A stretch of 6,464 nt of DNA from JAVBQJ01 sp031549115 (GTDB taxonomy: Bacteria; Verrucomicrobiota; Lentisphaeria; Victivallales; Victivallaceae), in the NCBI GenBank assembly GCA_031549115.1, contig JAVBQJ010000038.1, positions 1 to 6,464 on the forward strand. Direction: 5' to 3'. Position numbers and translations under genes: made by a program. Within the stretch, counting starts at the first letter, position 1; each line of letters opens with the position of its first letter. The notes beneath the pieces were generated by a model. It was not told where the DNA came from. It ran no database searches and worked only from the letters and a program-made list of their open reading frames with translations. Positions 1 through 4,885 of the stretch are shown in pieces.

Positions 1-14
1 CGATCCTTCCTTGG

Positions 15-165
15 ATTTCGCCCCTTTCGAGGCGCTGCGCGCCTGGGGCGACCAGCAGAATCCGCCTGCTGGATCGGCGTCTCCGTATGACGGAGTGCAG
101 ACCGCCGCGTCGCGGCGCTATTTTATTTTTTTATTTTTTTATTTTTTTACTTTTTTAAATTTTTT
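15..165 (+). repeat. Intergenic hairpin-array repeat, copy A, with T-rich tail
   Basis: Read on the plus strand, this element holds four stem-loops. The first has an outer stem CGCCCC (19-24) / GGGGCG (45-50) enclosing AGGCGC (30-35) / GCGCCT (39-44). The second is CCAGCAG (52-58) / CTGCTGG (66-72) with a 7-nt loop. The third is CTCCGT-ATG-ACGGAG (81-95). The last is CGCCGC (103-108) / GCGGCG (112-117), followed by CTA and runs of about seven T separated by single A to about 165. The T-rich tail ends at the stop codon of mnmA, which is on the opposite strand. The same arrangement recurs at 4886-5012. The last hairpin plus T-tract looks like an intrinsic terminator for plus-strand transcription, although no plus-strand gene precedes it inside the window. 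It may be a dispersed REP-like sequence or the end of a small RNA gene. The 5' limit is set by where similarity to copy B begins. Confidence 0.75.
103..150 (+). terminator. Possible plus-strand intrinsic terminator at the end of repeat copy A
   Basis: A GC-only stem, CGCCGC (103-108) with GCGGCG (112-117), is followed two bases later by TATTTTATTTTTTTA and further T7A units. On the minus strand the same sequence gives an A-rich tract followed by a hairpin and no U-tract, so it is not a normal terminator for mnmA. Confidence 0.45.
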
Positions 166-1236
166 TTAATTTATGGATTCGATGATGGCGCCGGCCGCCA
201 GGCGTTTGTCGGCGAACAGCGCGGCCACCTGGCCCGCGGCGGGACGGCTCACCGGCTCCAGCAGCTCCACCTCCGCCCGGTCGGCCGCCAACCGCCGCAC
301 CCGCGCCGGGCGCGGCGTCTGCCGGTAACGGAATTGCACCAATCCCATCCACTCATCCGGCAGCTCCGCCAACTCGTTCCACTCCCGCACCACCAGCTTC
401 CGGCACAGCAGCTCCGCCGCATCCGTCGTCAGCACCACCTGGTTGCGCTCCACATCCAACCGCAGAATATACGCCGGAACCCCCATCGCCACATCCAACC
501 CCTTGCGCTGCCCCACCGTATACAAATGCAGCCCGCGGTGCCGCCCCAATTTGCGCCCCTCCGTGTCGACGATATCCCCCGGTTCGCCGGAATACGCGAA
601 ATAACGCCCCAGACTCGCCGGAAACGCCTCGCCGGGATAGGTGAAGCAGGCGTCCTGGCTCTCCCGCGCCTCCGCATTGACCACCCCCAGTTCTCGCGCC
701 TTGGCGCGCACATCGTGCTTCAACCACGTCGCCAGCGGCATCCGCGCATACGCCAATTGCTCCCGGCGCAGCAAACTCAGGAAGTAAACCTGATTTTTCC
801 CGGCATCCGCCGCCGGAAATACTTCGACCTCGCCGGACGCCAATACCCTGACATCGGCATAGTGTCCGGTGATCAGCCCCGCCGCGCCGCATTGCCGGGC
901 GTATTCGGCCAATAGCCCGAATTTCAACTCGCGGTTGCACATCGCACACGGATTCGGCGTCCGCCCGGCCCGGTATTCCGCCCACGAATAATCCAACACC
1001 CGGGTGCGGAACTCATTCCGGTAATCGAGAAATTCATGATGGATGCCGAGCGTGGCGGCGACCTGCCGGATCCGCTCGTCATCCGCGGGAGCACCGCCGC
1101 ACTGGCCGGCGGTAAAGGCGTCTTTGAGTTTCAGTGTGACGCCGATCACCTCGTAACCGGCCTCCAGCATCAATGCCGTCGCCACCGTGGAATCCACGCC
1201 GCCGGACATGGCGGAGACCAGCAGAGTCCGACTCAC
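166..1236 (-). CDS. mnmA: tRNA-specific 2-thiouridylase MnmA (TrmU), CXXC type
   Basis: This 356-aa cytosolic enzyme (the family is usually about 350-380 aa) makes 2-thiouridine at wobble U34 of Lys, Glu and Gln tRNAs. It adenylates U34 with ATP and inserts sulfur relayed from a cysteine desulfurase. Visible motifs are the N-terminal PP-loop SGGVDS (11-16), TPNPC-AMC-NRELKFG (93-107), TGHY (123-126), KNQVYFL (147-153) and ESQDACF (192-198) with the second catalytic cysteine C197. The first catalytic site is C97xxC100, where E. coli has DxxC. This is the CXXC subtype, for which a [4Fe-4S] cluster held by three cysteines has been proposed. The C-terminal part has the usual HLYTVGQRKGL tRNA-binding segment (237-247). 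The start is GTG at 1236, overlapping the nadA stop as GTGA, with GGAG at 1245-1248 eight bases upstream. The frame stays open upstream to 1647, but that extension lies antisense to nothing new: it overlaps nadA in another frame and precedes the family N-terminus. It is translationally coupled to nadA and probably shares its promoter. Confidence 0.96.
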   Translation of the reverse strand: MSRTLLVSAMSGGVDSTVATALMLEAGYEVIGVTLKLKDAFTAGQCGGAPADDERIRQVAATLGIHHEFLDYRNEFRTRVLDYSWAEYRAGRTPNPCAMCNRELKFGLLAEYARQCGAAGLITGHYADVRVLASGEVEVFPAADAGKNQVYFLSLLRREQLAYARMPLATWLKHDVRAKARELGVVNAEARESQDACFTYPGEAFPASLGRYFAYSGEPGDIVDTEGRKLGRHRGLHLYTVGQRKGLDVAMGVPAYILRLDVERNQVVLTTDAAELLCRKLVVREWNELAELPDEWMGLVQFRYRQTPRPARVRRLAADRAEVELLEPVSRPAAGQVAALFADKRLAAGAIIESIN

Positions 1237-2141
1237 TTGCTCATCTCCAGCATCCGGTCGATCGGGCGTCGCGCCCGGGCGATCAGATCGGCGTCCATTT
1301 CCACCGGATATTGATCGTACAACAGCGCGTCGGCGAGATTTTCCAACGTCAGCTTTTTCATATTCGGGCAATGCAGCCGTTCGTTCATCAGGAAAAACTC
1401 CTTGCCGGGATTTTCCTTCCGCAGCCGGTGCATGATGCCGGCTTCGGTGCCGATGATGAACTGTTTTTCCGCGCTTTCGCGCACATGGCGCAGGATGCCG
1501 CCGGTACTGAGGGCGAAATCCGCCTTGGCCACCACCGCGGGCGGGCACTCCGGGTGCACCAGTACCATCGCGCCGGGATGAGCGGCGCGGGCGGCATCCA
1601 CCATTTCCGGCATGATCCGGTGATGGGTCGGGCAGTAACCGGGCCACAGGATCAGCTTCCGCCCCAGTTTGGCGCCGACGTTGGCGCCGAGGTTCTGATC
1701 GGGCAGGAAGATGATTTCGCGGTCGGCGGGAATCGACGCCACGATCTTTTCGGCGTTGGCCGAGGTGCAGCAGATATCCACTTCAGCTTTGACCGCCGCG
1801 GTGGAGTTGACATAACAGACGGTGACCGCGTTCGGGTGCCGGCGCTTCAATTCGCGCACCGCGCCGGCTTCGGCCATATCGGCCATCGGGCAGCCGGCAT
1901 CCGGGGCGGGAAGGAGTACCAGACAATCCGGCGACAGCATTTTGGCGGTTTCGGCCATGAAACGCACGCCGCAAAAGACGATGATATCGGCTTTGGCGTC
2001 CCGGGCTTTGAACGCGAGCTCAAGGGAATCTCCGGTAAAGTCGGCGATGTCCTGAATTTCCGGCAGCGTGTAGTTGTGCGCCAGAATCACCGCATTCTTG
2101 GCTTTTTTCAGCTTTTGAATGGTATTCGTGAGTTCGTCCAT
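1233..2141 (-). CDS. nadA: Quinolinate synthase NadA
   Basis: NadA condenses iminoaspartate (from L-aspartate oxidase or dehydrogenase) with dihydroxyacetone phosphate to give quinolinate, the precursor of NAD. It is a cytosolic [4Fe-4S] enzyme. The 302-aa length fits the short form of the family (about 300 aa). The three cluster cysteines are C84 in DAGCPMA, C170 in WPGYCPTHHR and C258 in NERLHCPNM. Other family landmarks are AHNY (21-24), FTGDS (35-39), FCGVRFMAETAK (56-67), CYVNS (109-113), HPEC (196-199) and STGG (212-215). An extra CC pair occurs at 124-125. The ATG at 2141 follows a good ribosome-binding site (GGAGG, 2153-2157). A longer frame reaching 2279 was rejected because it runs through the promoter. 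No nadB or nadC is in the window. The stop overlaps the mnmA start by 4 nt, so the two are coupled. Confidence 0.97.
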   Translation of the reverse strand: MDELTNTIQKLKKAKNAVILAHNYTLPEIQDIADFTGDSLELAFKARDAKADIIVFCGVRFMAETAKMLSPDCLVLLPAPDAGCPMADMAEAGAVRELKRRHPNAVTVCYVNSTAAVKAEVDICCTSANAEKIVASIPADREIIFLPDQNLGANVGAKLGRKLILWPGYCPTHHRIMPEMVDAARAAHPGAMVLVHPECPPAVVAKADFALSTGGILRHVRESAEKQFIIGTEAGIMHRLRKENPGKEFFLMNERLHCPNMKKLTLENLADALLYDQYPVEMDADLIARARRPIDRMLEMSK

Positions 2142-2152
2142 GGCCGCGTTTT

Positions 2153-2158
2153 CCTCCC
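2153..2158 (-). promoter_or_regulatory. Ribosome-binding site of nadA
   Basis: The minus strand reads GGGAGG here, with 11 nt between GGAGG and the ATG at 2141. It decides between this start and the longer open frame, which has no such site. Confidence 0.7.
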
Positions 2159-2195
2159 TCGTGAGATTGTATTTGCATCGAAAAAAACCGCAGAT

Positions 2196-2224
2196 ACTAT
2201 ACTGCCGGGACGGCACTTTTTCAA
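2196..2224 (-). promoter_or_regulatory. Sigma70-type promoter of nadA-mnmA
   Basis: The minus strand has -35 TTGAAA (2219-2224), a 17-bp spacer and -10 TATAGT (2196-2201). Each hexamer is one base off consensus. The predicted start is near 2189, giving a leader of about 48 nt before nadA. The spacer contains a perfect 5-bp inverted repeat, TGCCG-gga-CGGCA on the plus strand (2203-2215). The -35 box is half of a longer palindrome shared with the plus-strand promoter, so a regulator could act on both directions at once. Confidence 0.75.
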
Positions 2225-2237
2225 GCGGTTTGAAAAA
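2217..2237. promoter_or_regulatory. Palindrome joining two divergent -35 boxes (candidate operator)
   Basis: TTTTTCAA (2217-2224) and TTGAAAAA (2230-2237) form a perfect 8-bp inverted repeat around the 5-bp centre GCGGT. Both flanking promoters have their -35 box inside it, one on each strand. This could be a binding site for a dimeric regulator, for instance one sensing NAD status, or simply two good -35 boxes back to back. The sequence alone does not identify a regulator. Confidence 0.4.
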
Positions 2238-2258
2238 AGCCTCCAGATGTATTATATT
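2230..2258 (+). promoter_or_regulatory. Divergent plus-strand promoter facing the HAD gene
   Basis: The sequence is -35 TTGAAA (2230-2235), a 17-bp spacer and -10 TATATT (2253-2258). It mirrors the nadA promoter about base 2227. Predicted initiation near 2265 would give the HAD gene a leader of about 350 nt containing the hairpin block at 2331-2546. I saw no better promoter closer to the HAD start. Confidence 0.55.
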
Positions 2259-2330
2259 GAGAATAACAATATAAACCATAGTTTACACGCCCACTCGCGA
2301 CAGCAACCGCCTGTGAGCACGCACGGGTAC

Positions 2331-2546
2331 GCCGCGAAGCGGCGCCGGCGCCTTAGCGCCGCGGCCCCTGCGGCCGTGGAGCAGACGCGAGCGAAAGCAC
2401 GGTAGTGCTGGAGCGACCGGTCTAAGGATTTGCCGCCTTGACGGCGGCAAGTCCGCGCTAAGCCGAGCGGCGCTTGCGCGATCGGGGTTTGGAGGGGCGG
2501 AGCCCCTGCGGTTGCCGGGGCGCGACTCTCGAAGAGCGCGGCCCCG
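2331..2546. repeat. GC-rich hairpin block in the leader of the HAD gene
   Basis: This non-coding stretch is packed with short perfect inverted repeats. They are GCCGC-gaa-GCGGC (2331-2343), CGGCGC-ctta-GCGCCG (2346-2361), a CGGCC/GGCCG stem (2362-2376), AGCAC-ggta-GTGCT (2396-2409), TTGCCGCC-ttgac-GGCGGCAA (2430-2450) and GGGGC-gga-GCCCC (2494-2506). The last is a long hairpin, 2516-2546, pairing CGGGG, CGCG and CTCT with AGAG, CGCG and CCCCG around loop CGA with two single-base bulges. No T-tract follows it, so it is not an intrinsic terminator. The block looks like a mosaic of REP-like intergenic repeats. I found no convincing gene here. Confidence 0.65.
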
Positions 2547-2613
2547 AATCCACTACAATAATCAACACATTTGCCACACCGGCGCAACTAACAGAAACAA
2601 GAGAAACGGGACA

Positions 2614-3294
2614 ATGGACACTTCAGTAATCGGATTTGACGCGGACGACACGTTATGGCTGTGCGAACCATACTTCCGGCAGGCGGAGCGGGAATTTACC
2701 GCGCTGTTCCGCGAATACGGCACGCACGATGAAATCGTCGAACGCTTTTTCCGGCAGATGATCGGCGGCTTGCCGGAGTGGGGGTATGGCGCCAAGAGCG
2801 TGATTCTGGCGATGCTGCGGACGGCGGTGGAGCTGGCAGGCGAGCGGCTCGACGGCGCCCGGACCGCCCGGATCATGGCCATCGGCGATAAGCTCAAACG
2901 CCGCCCGGTCGAGCTGCTGCCGGGGGTGAAGGAGGTATTGACGGCCTTGCGGCCGCACTTCCGGCTGTGGCTGGTGACCAAGGGCGATCTGCTGGATCAG
3001 CAGCTCAAGCTGGCGGCCTCGGGGCTGGGCGGATACTTCGAACACGTCGAAGTCCTGTCGGAGAAGCATCCGGATTCGTACCGGACCATGCTGGCAGGAC
3101 GCCGGCTCGAACCCGCGAATTTCCTGATGGTGGGCAATTCGTTGCGCTCGGACATCCTGCCGGTGCTGGAACTCGGCGGCCGCGGCATTTACATTCCCAG
3201 CCCCCATACCTGGAGCCATGACCACGTCGAGGGCCAAACCGGGGTCGAAACTATCGAAAAAATCCGCGATTTACCCGAATTTTTGCTAGGTTAG
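2614..3294 (+). CDS. HAD-superfamily hydrolase (probable phosphatase)
   Basis: This 226-aa cytosolic protein of the haloacid dehalogenase superfamily probably hydrolyses a small phosphorylated metabolite; the substrate cannot be read from sequence. Motif I is FDADDTLW (8-15), with nucleophile D9 and acid/base D11. A helical cap follows at about residues 17-97. Motif II is LVTKG with T122, motif III is K151 in SEKHP, and motif IV is GNSLRSD (174-180). The first acidic residue of motif IV is Asn (N175), with D180 kept as the likely magnesium ligand. The tail HTWSHDH (198-204) suits the YjjG-like group of small phosphatases. The ATG at 2614 is chosen because motif I sits directly after it. The frame is open back to 2512, but that would add 34 residues encoded by the hairpin block. 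The ribosome-binding site is weak (GAGAAACGGG upstream). The gene is alone on this strand and is followed by the promoter of a separate RNA. Confidence 0.88.
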   Translation: MDTSVIGFDADDTLWLCEPYFRQAEREFTALFREYGTHDEIVERFFRQMIGGLPEWGYGAKSVILAMLRTAVELAGERLDGARTARIMAIGDKLKRRPVELLPGVKEVLTALRPHFRLWLVTKGDLLDQQLKLAASGLGGYFEHVEVLSEKHPDSYRTMLAGRRLEPANFLMVGNSLRSDILPVLELGGRGIYIPSPHTWSHDHVEGQTGVETIEKIRDLPEFLLG

Positions 3295-3326
3295 TAAATA
3301 TTAACAAACTTTTTTTGATTTGCGGG

Positions 3327-3355
3327 TTGCTTTTTTTCATGACCTGATGTATAAT
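3327..3355 (+). promoter_or_regulatory. Promoter of the orphan structured RNA
   Basis: A perfect -10 box TATAAT (3350-3355) lies 17 bp after TTGCTT (3327-3332), which matches only the TTG of a -35 box. Transcription should begin at the A near 3362. No plus-strand gene lies downstream before a strong terminator at 3577, which points to a small RNA gene. Confidence 0.65.
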
Positions 3356-3361
3356 ATATCA

Positions 3362-3577
3362 ATGCGTTAGAGGAGCGCAGAAGAGCGAGGAGTGATTCGG
3401 AGGAAGAGGAGAGCTAGAGGAGCCTCCGAGTCGACACTACGGCGGTGAAAGCCGTAAACATGCGGTTTGTCGTGCTTCTTTATAGGGGGAGAGGTACGCA
3501 GGGGTTGCTTTCGGGCACCCAGCCGCGCCGTCGACCATGTGAACCGTCAAGGTTTCCGGGTCGACGGTTTTCTTTTT
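3362..3577 (+). ncRNA. Candidate structured small RNA, about 215 nt, family not recognised
   Basis: The region is bounded by a consensus -10 box and a strong intrinsic terminator and has no credible reading frame. Visible stems are TGCG/CGCA (3363-3366/3376-3379), a 10-bp stem with one G-U pair (3394-3403/3423-3432) and CGACA/TGTCG (3432-3436/3468-3472). The last of these encloses TACGGC-GCCGTA (3438-3456) with loop GGTGAAA. Further stems are CTTCTT/GAGAGG (3475-3480/3489-3494, with G-U pairs) and GGG-TGC/GCA-CCC (3502-3520). The terminator stem closes the RNA. The first 60 nt are purine-rich with six GGA triplets (3372, 3389, 3399, 3402, 3408, 3419), several of them in predicted loops. It lacks the conserved elements I would expect of tmRNA, RNase P RNA or SRP RNA. 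It also does not fold as a 6S-like rod, because the purine-rich 5' half has no pyrimidine-rich partner. It could be a trans-acting RNA or a protein-binding RNA. Confidence 0.6.
3528..3577 (+). terminator. Strong intrinsic terminator of the structured RNA
   Basis: CCGTCGAC (3528-3535) pairs perfectly with GTCGACGG (3560-3567), with AACC/GGTT able to pair inside the loop. TTTTCTTTTT (3568-3577) follows directly. The minus-strand gene coming the other way ends at 3586, so the T-tract sits eight bases beyond its stop codon. On that strand the hairpin has no U-tract. Confidence 0.85.
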
Positions 3578-3585
3578 GTGACCCA

Positions 3586-4659
3586 TCAATACTCTTTCAG
3601 GACCTTTTGGAATACCGGGACGAAGCGTTCGGCTTCGGCCATGGCGGTAGTGAAGCCGAAGCTCAGCCGGATTCCGGCATAGGCGTCATCGCGGGAGTAG
3701 CCGAGAGCACGCAGAACCGCGCTCGGGCGATCCGATTCGGCCTGGCAGGCACTTCCGGAGCTCAAATGAATCCCGTATTCCGACAGCATCCGCACCAGCA
3801 CCGCACCCTGGCAGCCGGAGGCAGTCAGATGCAGAATATAGGGCGACGTCCGCGCTTCCGGCAGGGTGCAGCGCAGTTTTTTCCCGGAAGCCAATGGCAG
3901 GCCATCCAGCTGTTGCCGCAAATAATGGTTGACTTCGGCAACCCGTTGCAGGTTTTCCTCGCGACGGGCTACGGCGGCTTCCACCGCGGCCGCCAATGCC
4001 AGCACGGTCAACGGTTCCGGGCGTCCGGTCCGGTAATCGCGCGACCGGTAATGATGCAATGCCTCCACAAATTTCCGGGCCCGCGGCGTCGCCAGCAGCA
4101 ATGCCGCCCCCCCCGGCGCGCCGATTTTGTGTCCGGATACGGTGTAAATATCCGCTCCCGGCGGCAGTGCCAGCTTCCCGGCGGATTGAATGGTGTCGCA
4201 AACCAGAAGCGCCTCCGGCGCAATGTGTCGTGTTTCCGCCGCCCAGGCGGCAATGTCTTCCACCTGGCCGATTTCACTTTGCACGTGAATCCGCGCGCTG
4301 CAGGCGGTCGCAGGAGTGGGCTCCGGGACGATTTTCATGGTGCGGCGGAAGTTCGTCGTCAGCGCCGGGTGTTCCCATGGCGAAACCACCGCCTCCCGTC
4401 CCCGCAGCTCCGGCAGCGCGGCGATCTGGTTGAACAAATCGGTCCCCGACGGCGCCCAGCTGACCGGGCATTCGACTCCCAATAGACTCCGGGAAATGCG
4501 TGCCGCCGCCAGTTCCAGCTCCCGCCGGACCCGGTAGGCTTCTTTGTGAATACTCTCCGGGTTGGCGTAAACCGTTCGCGCCAGCTCCGGCCACATCGCC
4601 AGTACCTCCGGCGTCACCGGCGCCGCCGCCGCATGATCCCAGTAAATCGGTTGTTCCAT
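3586..4659 (-). CDS. NifS/IscS-like cysteine desulfurase, shortened and divergent
   Basis: This is a PLP-dependent class V aminotransferase-fold enzyme of 357 aa. The family removes sulfur from cysteine as an enzyme persulfide for Fe-S clusters and tRNA thiolation. It contains YWDHAAAAP (6-14, normally a NAAT motif), NPESIH (33-38), EHPA (96-99), CDTIQSAG (154-161, with D155 and Q158 as PLP contacts), SGHKIGAPGG (175-184, with K178 as Schiff-base lysine), SSGSAC (300-305, catalytic C305) and IRLSFG (330-335, with R331 as carboxylate contact). Three departures stand out. The stretch between EHPA and the usual NNEIG is about 25 residues shorter than normal. NNEIG reads QSEIG (127-131), losing an Asn that contacts PLP in IscS. 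The GT of the usual RSGT motif reads GR (212-213), losing a Thr that reaches the partner subunit's PLP phosphate. Family lengths are typically 380-400 aa. There is no strong ribosome-binding site before the ATG at 4659. It may be read from recF or from an unseen promoter. The nearby mnmA and nadA are plausible sulfur clients. Confidence 0.88.
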   Translation of the reverse strand: MEQPIYWDHAAAAPVTPEVLAMWPELARTVYANPESIHKEAYRVRRELELAAARISRSLLGVECPVSWAPSGTDLFNQIAALPELRGREAVVSPWEHPALTTNFRRTMKIVPEPTPATACSARIHVQSEIGQVEDIAAWAAETRHIAPEALLVCDTIQSAGKLALPPGADIYTVSGHKIGAPGGAALLLATPRARKFVEALHHYRSRDYRTGRPEPLTVLALAAAVEAAVARREENLQRVAEVNHYLRQQLDGLPLASGKKLRCTLPEARTSPYILHLTASGCQGAVLVRMLSEYGIHLSSGSACQAESDRPSAVLRALGYSRDDAYAGIRLSFGFTTAMAEAERFVPVFQKVLKEY

Positions 4660-4692
4660 CGTGATTGTCGCTTTCGTTTTCCATCGGCTGAC

Positions 4693-4791
4693 TTTTCGCC
4701 GCTGGTGCGGCGTTCTGTCGTCAATTTTTCGCCGCCGGTGCGGCGTTCTGTCGCTTCTTTTTCGCCGCCGGTGCGGCGCCTCGTGCGCTCT
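4693..4791. repeat. Three 33-bp tandem repeats, each with a hairpin
   Basis: Hairpin cores CGCCGC-tggt-GCGGCG (4697-4712), CGCCGC-cggt-GCGGCG (4730-4745) and CGCCGC-cggt-GCGGCG (4763-4778) recur at exactly 33-bp spacing. Each is preceded by four or more T, and the first two are followed by TTCTGTCG. The loop change T to C separates unit 1 from units 2 and 3. The array lies 34-132 bp upstream of the desulfurase start, so it would be in that gene's leader or promoter region. I saw no promoter within it. Confidence 0.85.
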
Positions 4792-4797
4792 ATGTGT

Positions 4798-4855
4798 AGA
4801 TTGGATTGTCGCTCACGCTTCCAATCCGATCTCCACCATCGCTACCTCGGGTGGA
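4798..4855. repeat. Two adjacent inverted repeats between the tandem array and repeat copy B
   Basis: AGATTGGATTG (4798-4808) pairs with CAATCCGATCT (4822-4832), 11 bp with one G-U or mismatch position and a 13-nt loop. TCCACC (4832-4837) pairs with GGTGGA (4850-4855). No T-tract follows either, so they are not obvious terminators. They continue the hairpin-dense character of the 353-bp gap between recF and the desulfurase gene. Confidence 0.6.
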
Positions 4856-4885
4856 AGCACTCGCCTCCCGGCTCGCTTGCTGCAC

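Noticed and set aside
15..165. Integron attC site or a tRNA-like gene in the hairpin array
   Set aside because: There is no attC core sequence or integrase, and no acceptor stem or T-loop sequence. A 7-nt loop on one stem is not enough.
1237..1647. Long upstream extension of the mnmA reading frame
   Set aside because: It overlaps the nadA coding sequence in another frame and precedes the normal MnmA N-terminus. The GTG at 1236 has its own ribosome-binding site and the PP-loop follows at residue 11.
2142..2279. Upstream extension of nadA to an ATG at 2279
   Set aside because: It runs through a near-consensus promoter, has no ribosome-binding site and adds residues foreign to NadA.
2554..2559. 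TACAAT as a -10 box close to the HAD start
   Set aside because: No -35-like hexamer lies at the right distance upstream; that position falls in the long GC hairpin.
2512..2613. Upstream extension of the HAD gene to 2512
   Set aside because: The added 34 residues come from the hairpin block, and motif I begins right after the ATG at 2614.
3289..3320. Intrinsic terminator right after the HAD gene
   Set aside because: The only stem before the T-run is a 4-bp AT-rich GTTA/TAAC pairing, too weak to call.
3362..3425. CsrB/RsmZ-type CsrA sponge
   Set aside because: There are many GGA triplets, but most read GAGGA rather than the preferred ANGGA. No csrA gene is in view, so the name is not justified.
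3362..3577. Identification of the structured RNA as 6S, tmRNA, SRP RNA or RNase P RNA
   Set aside because: The 5' and 3' halves do not pair into a rod as in 6S, and the conserved sequence blocks I recall for the other three are absent.
3445..4485. Plus-strand 346-aa open frame starting in the structured RNA
   Set aside because: It passes through a strong terminator and lies antisense to the desulfurase gene, with no recognisable domain.
4693..4791. CRISPR-like array
   Set aside because: The 33-bp units are contiguous tandem repeats without distinct spacers, and no cas genes are present.
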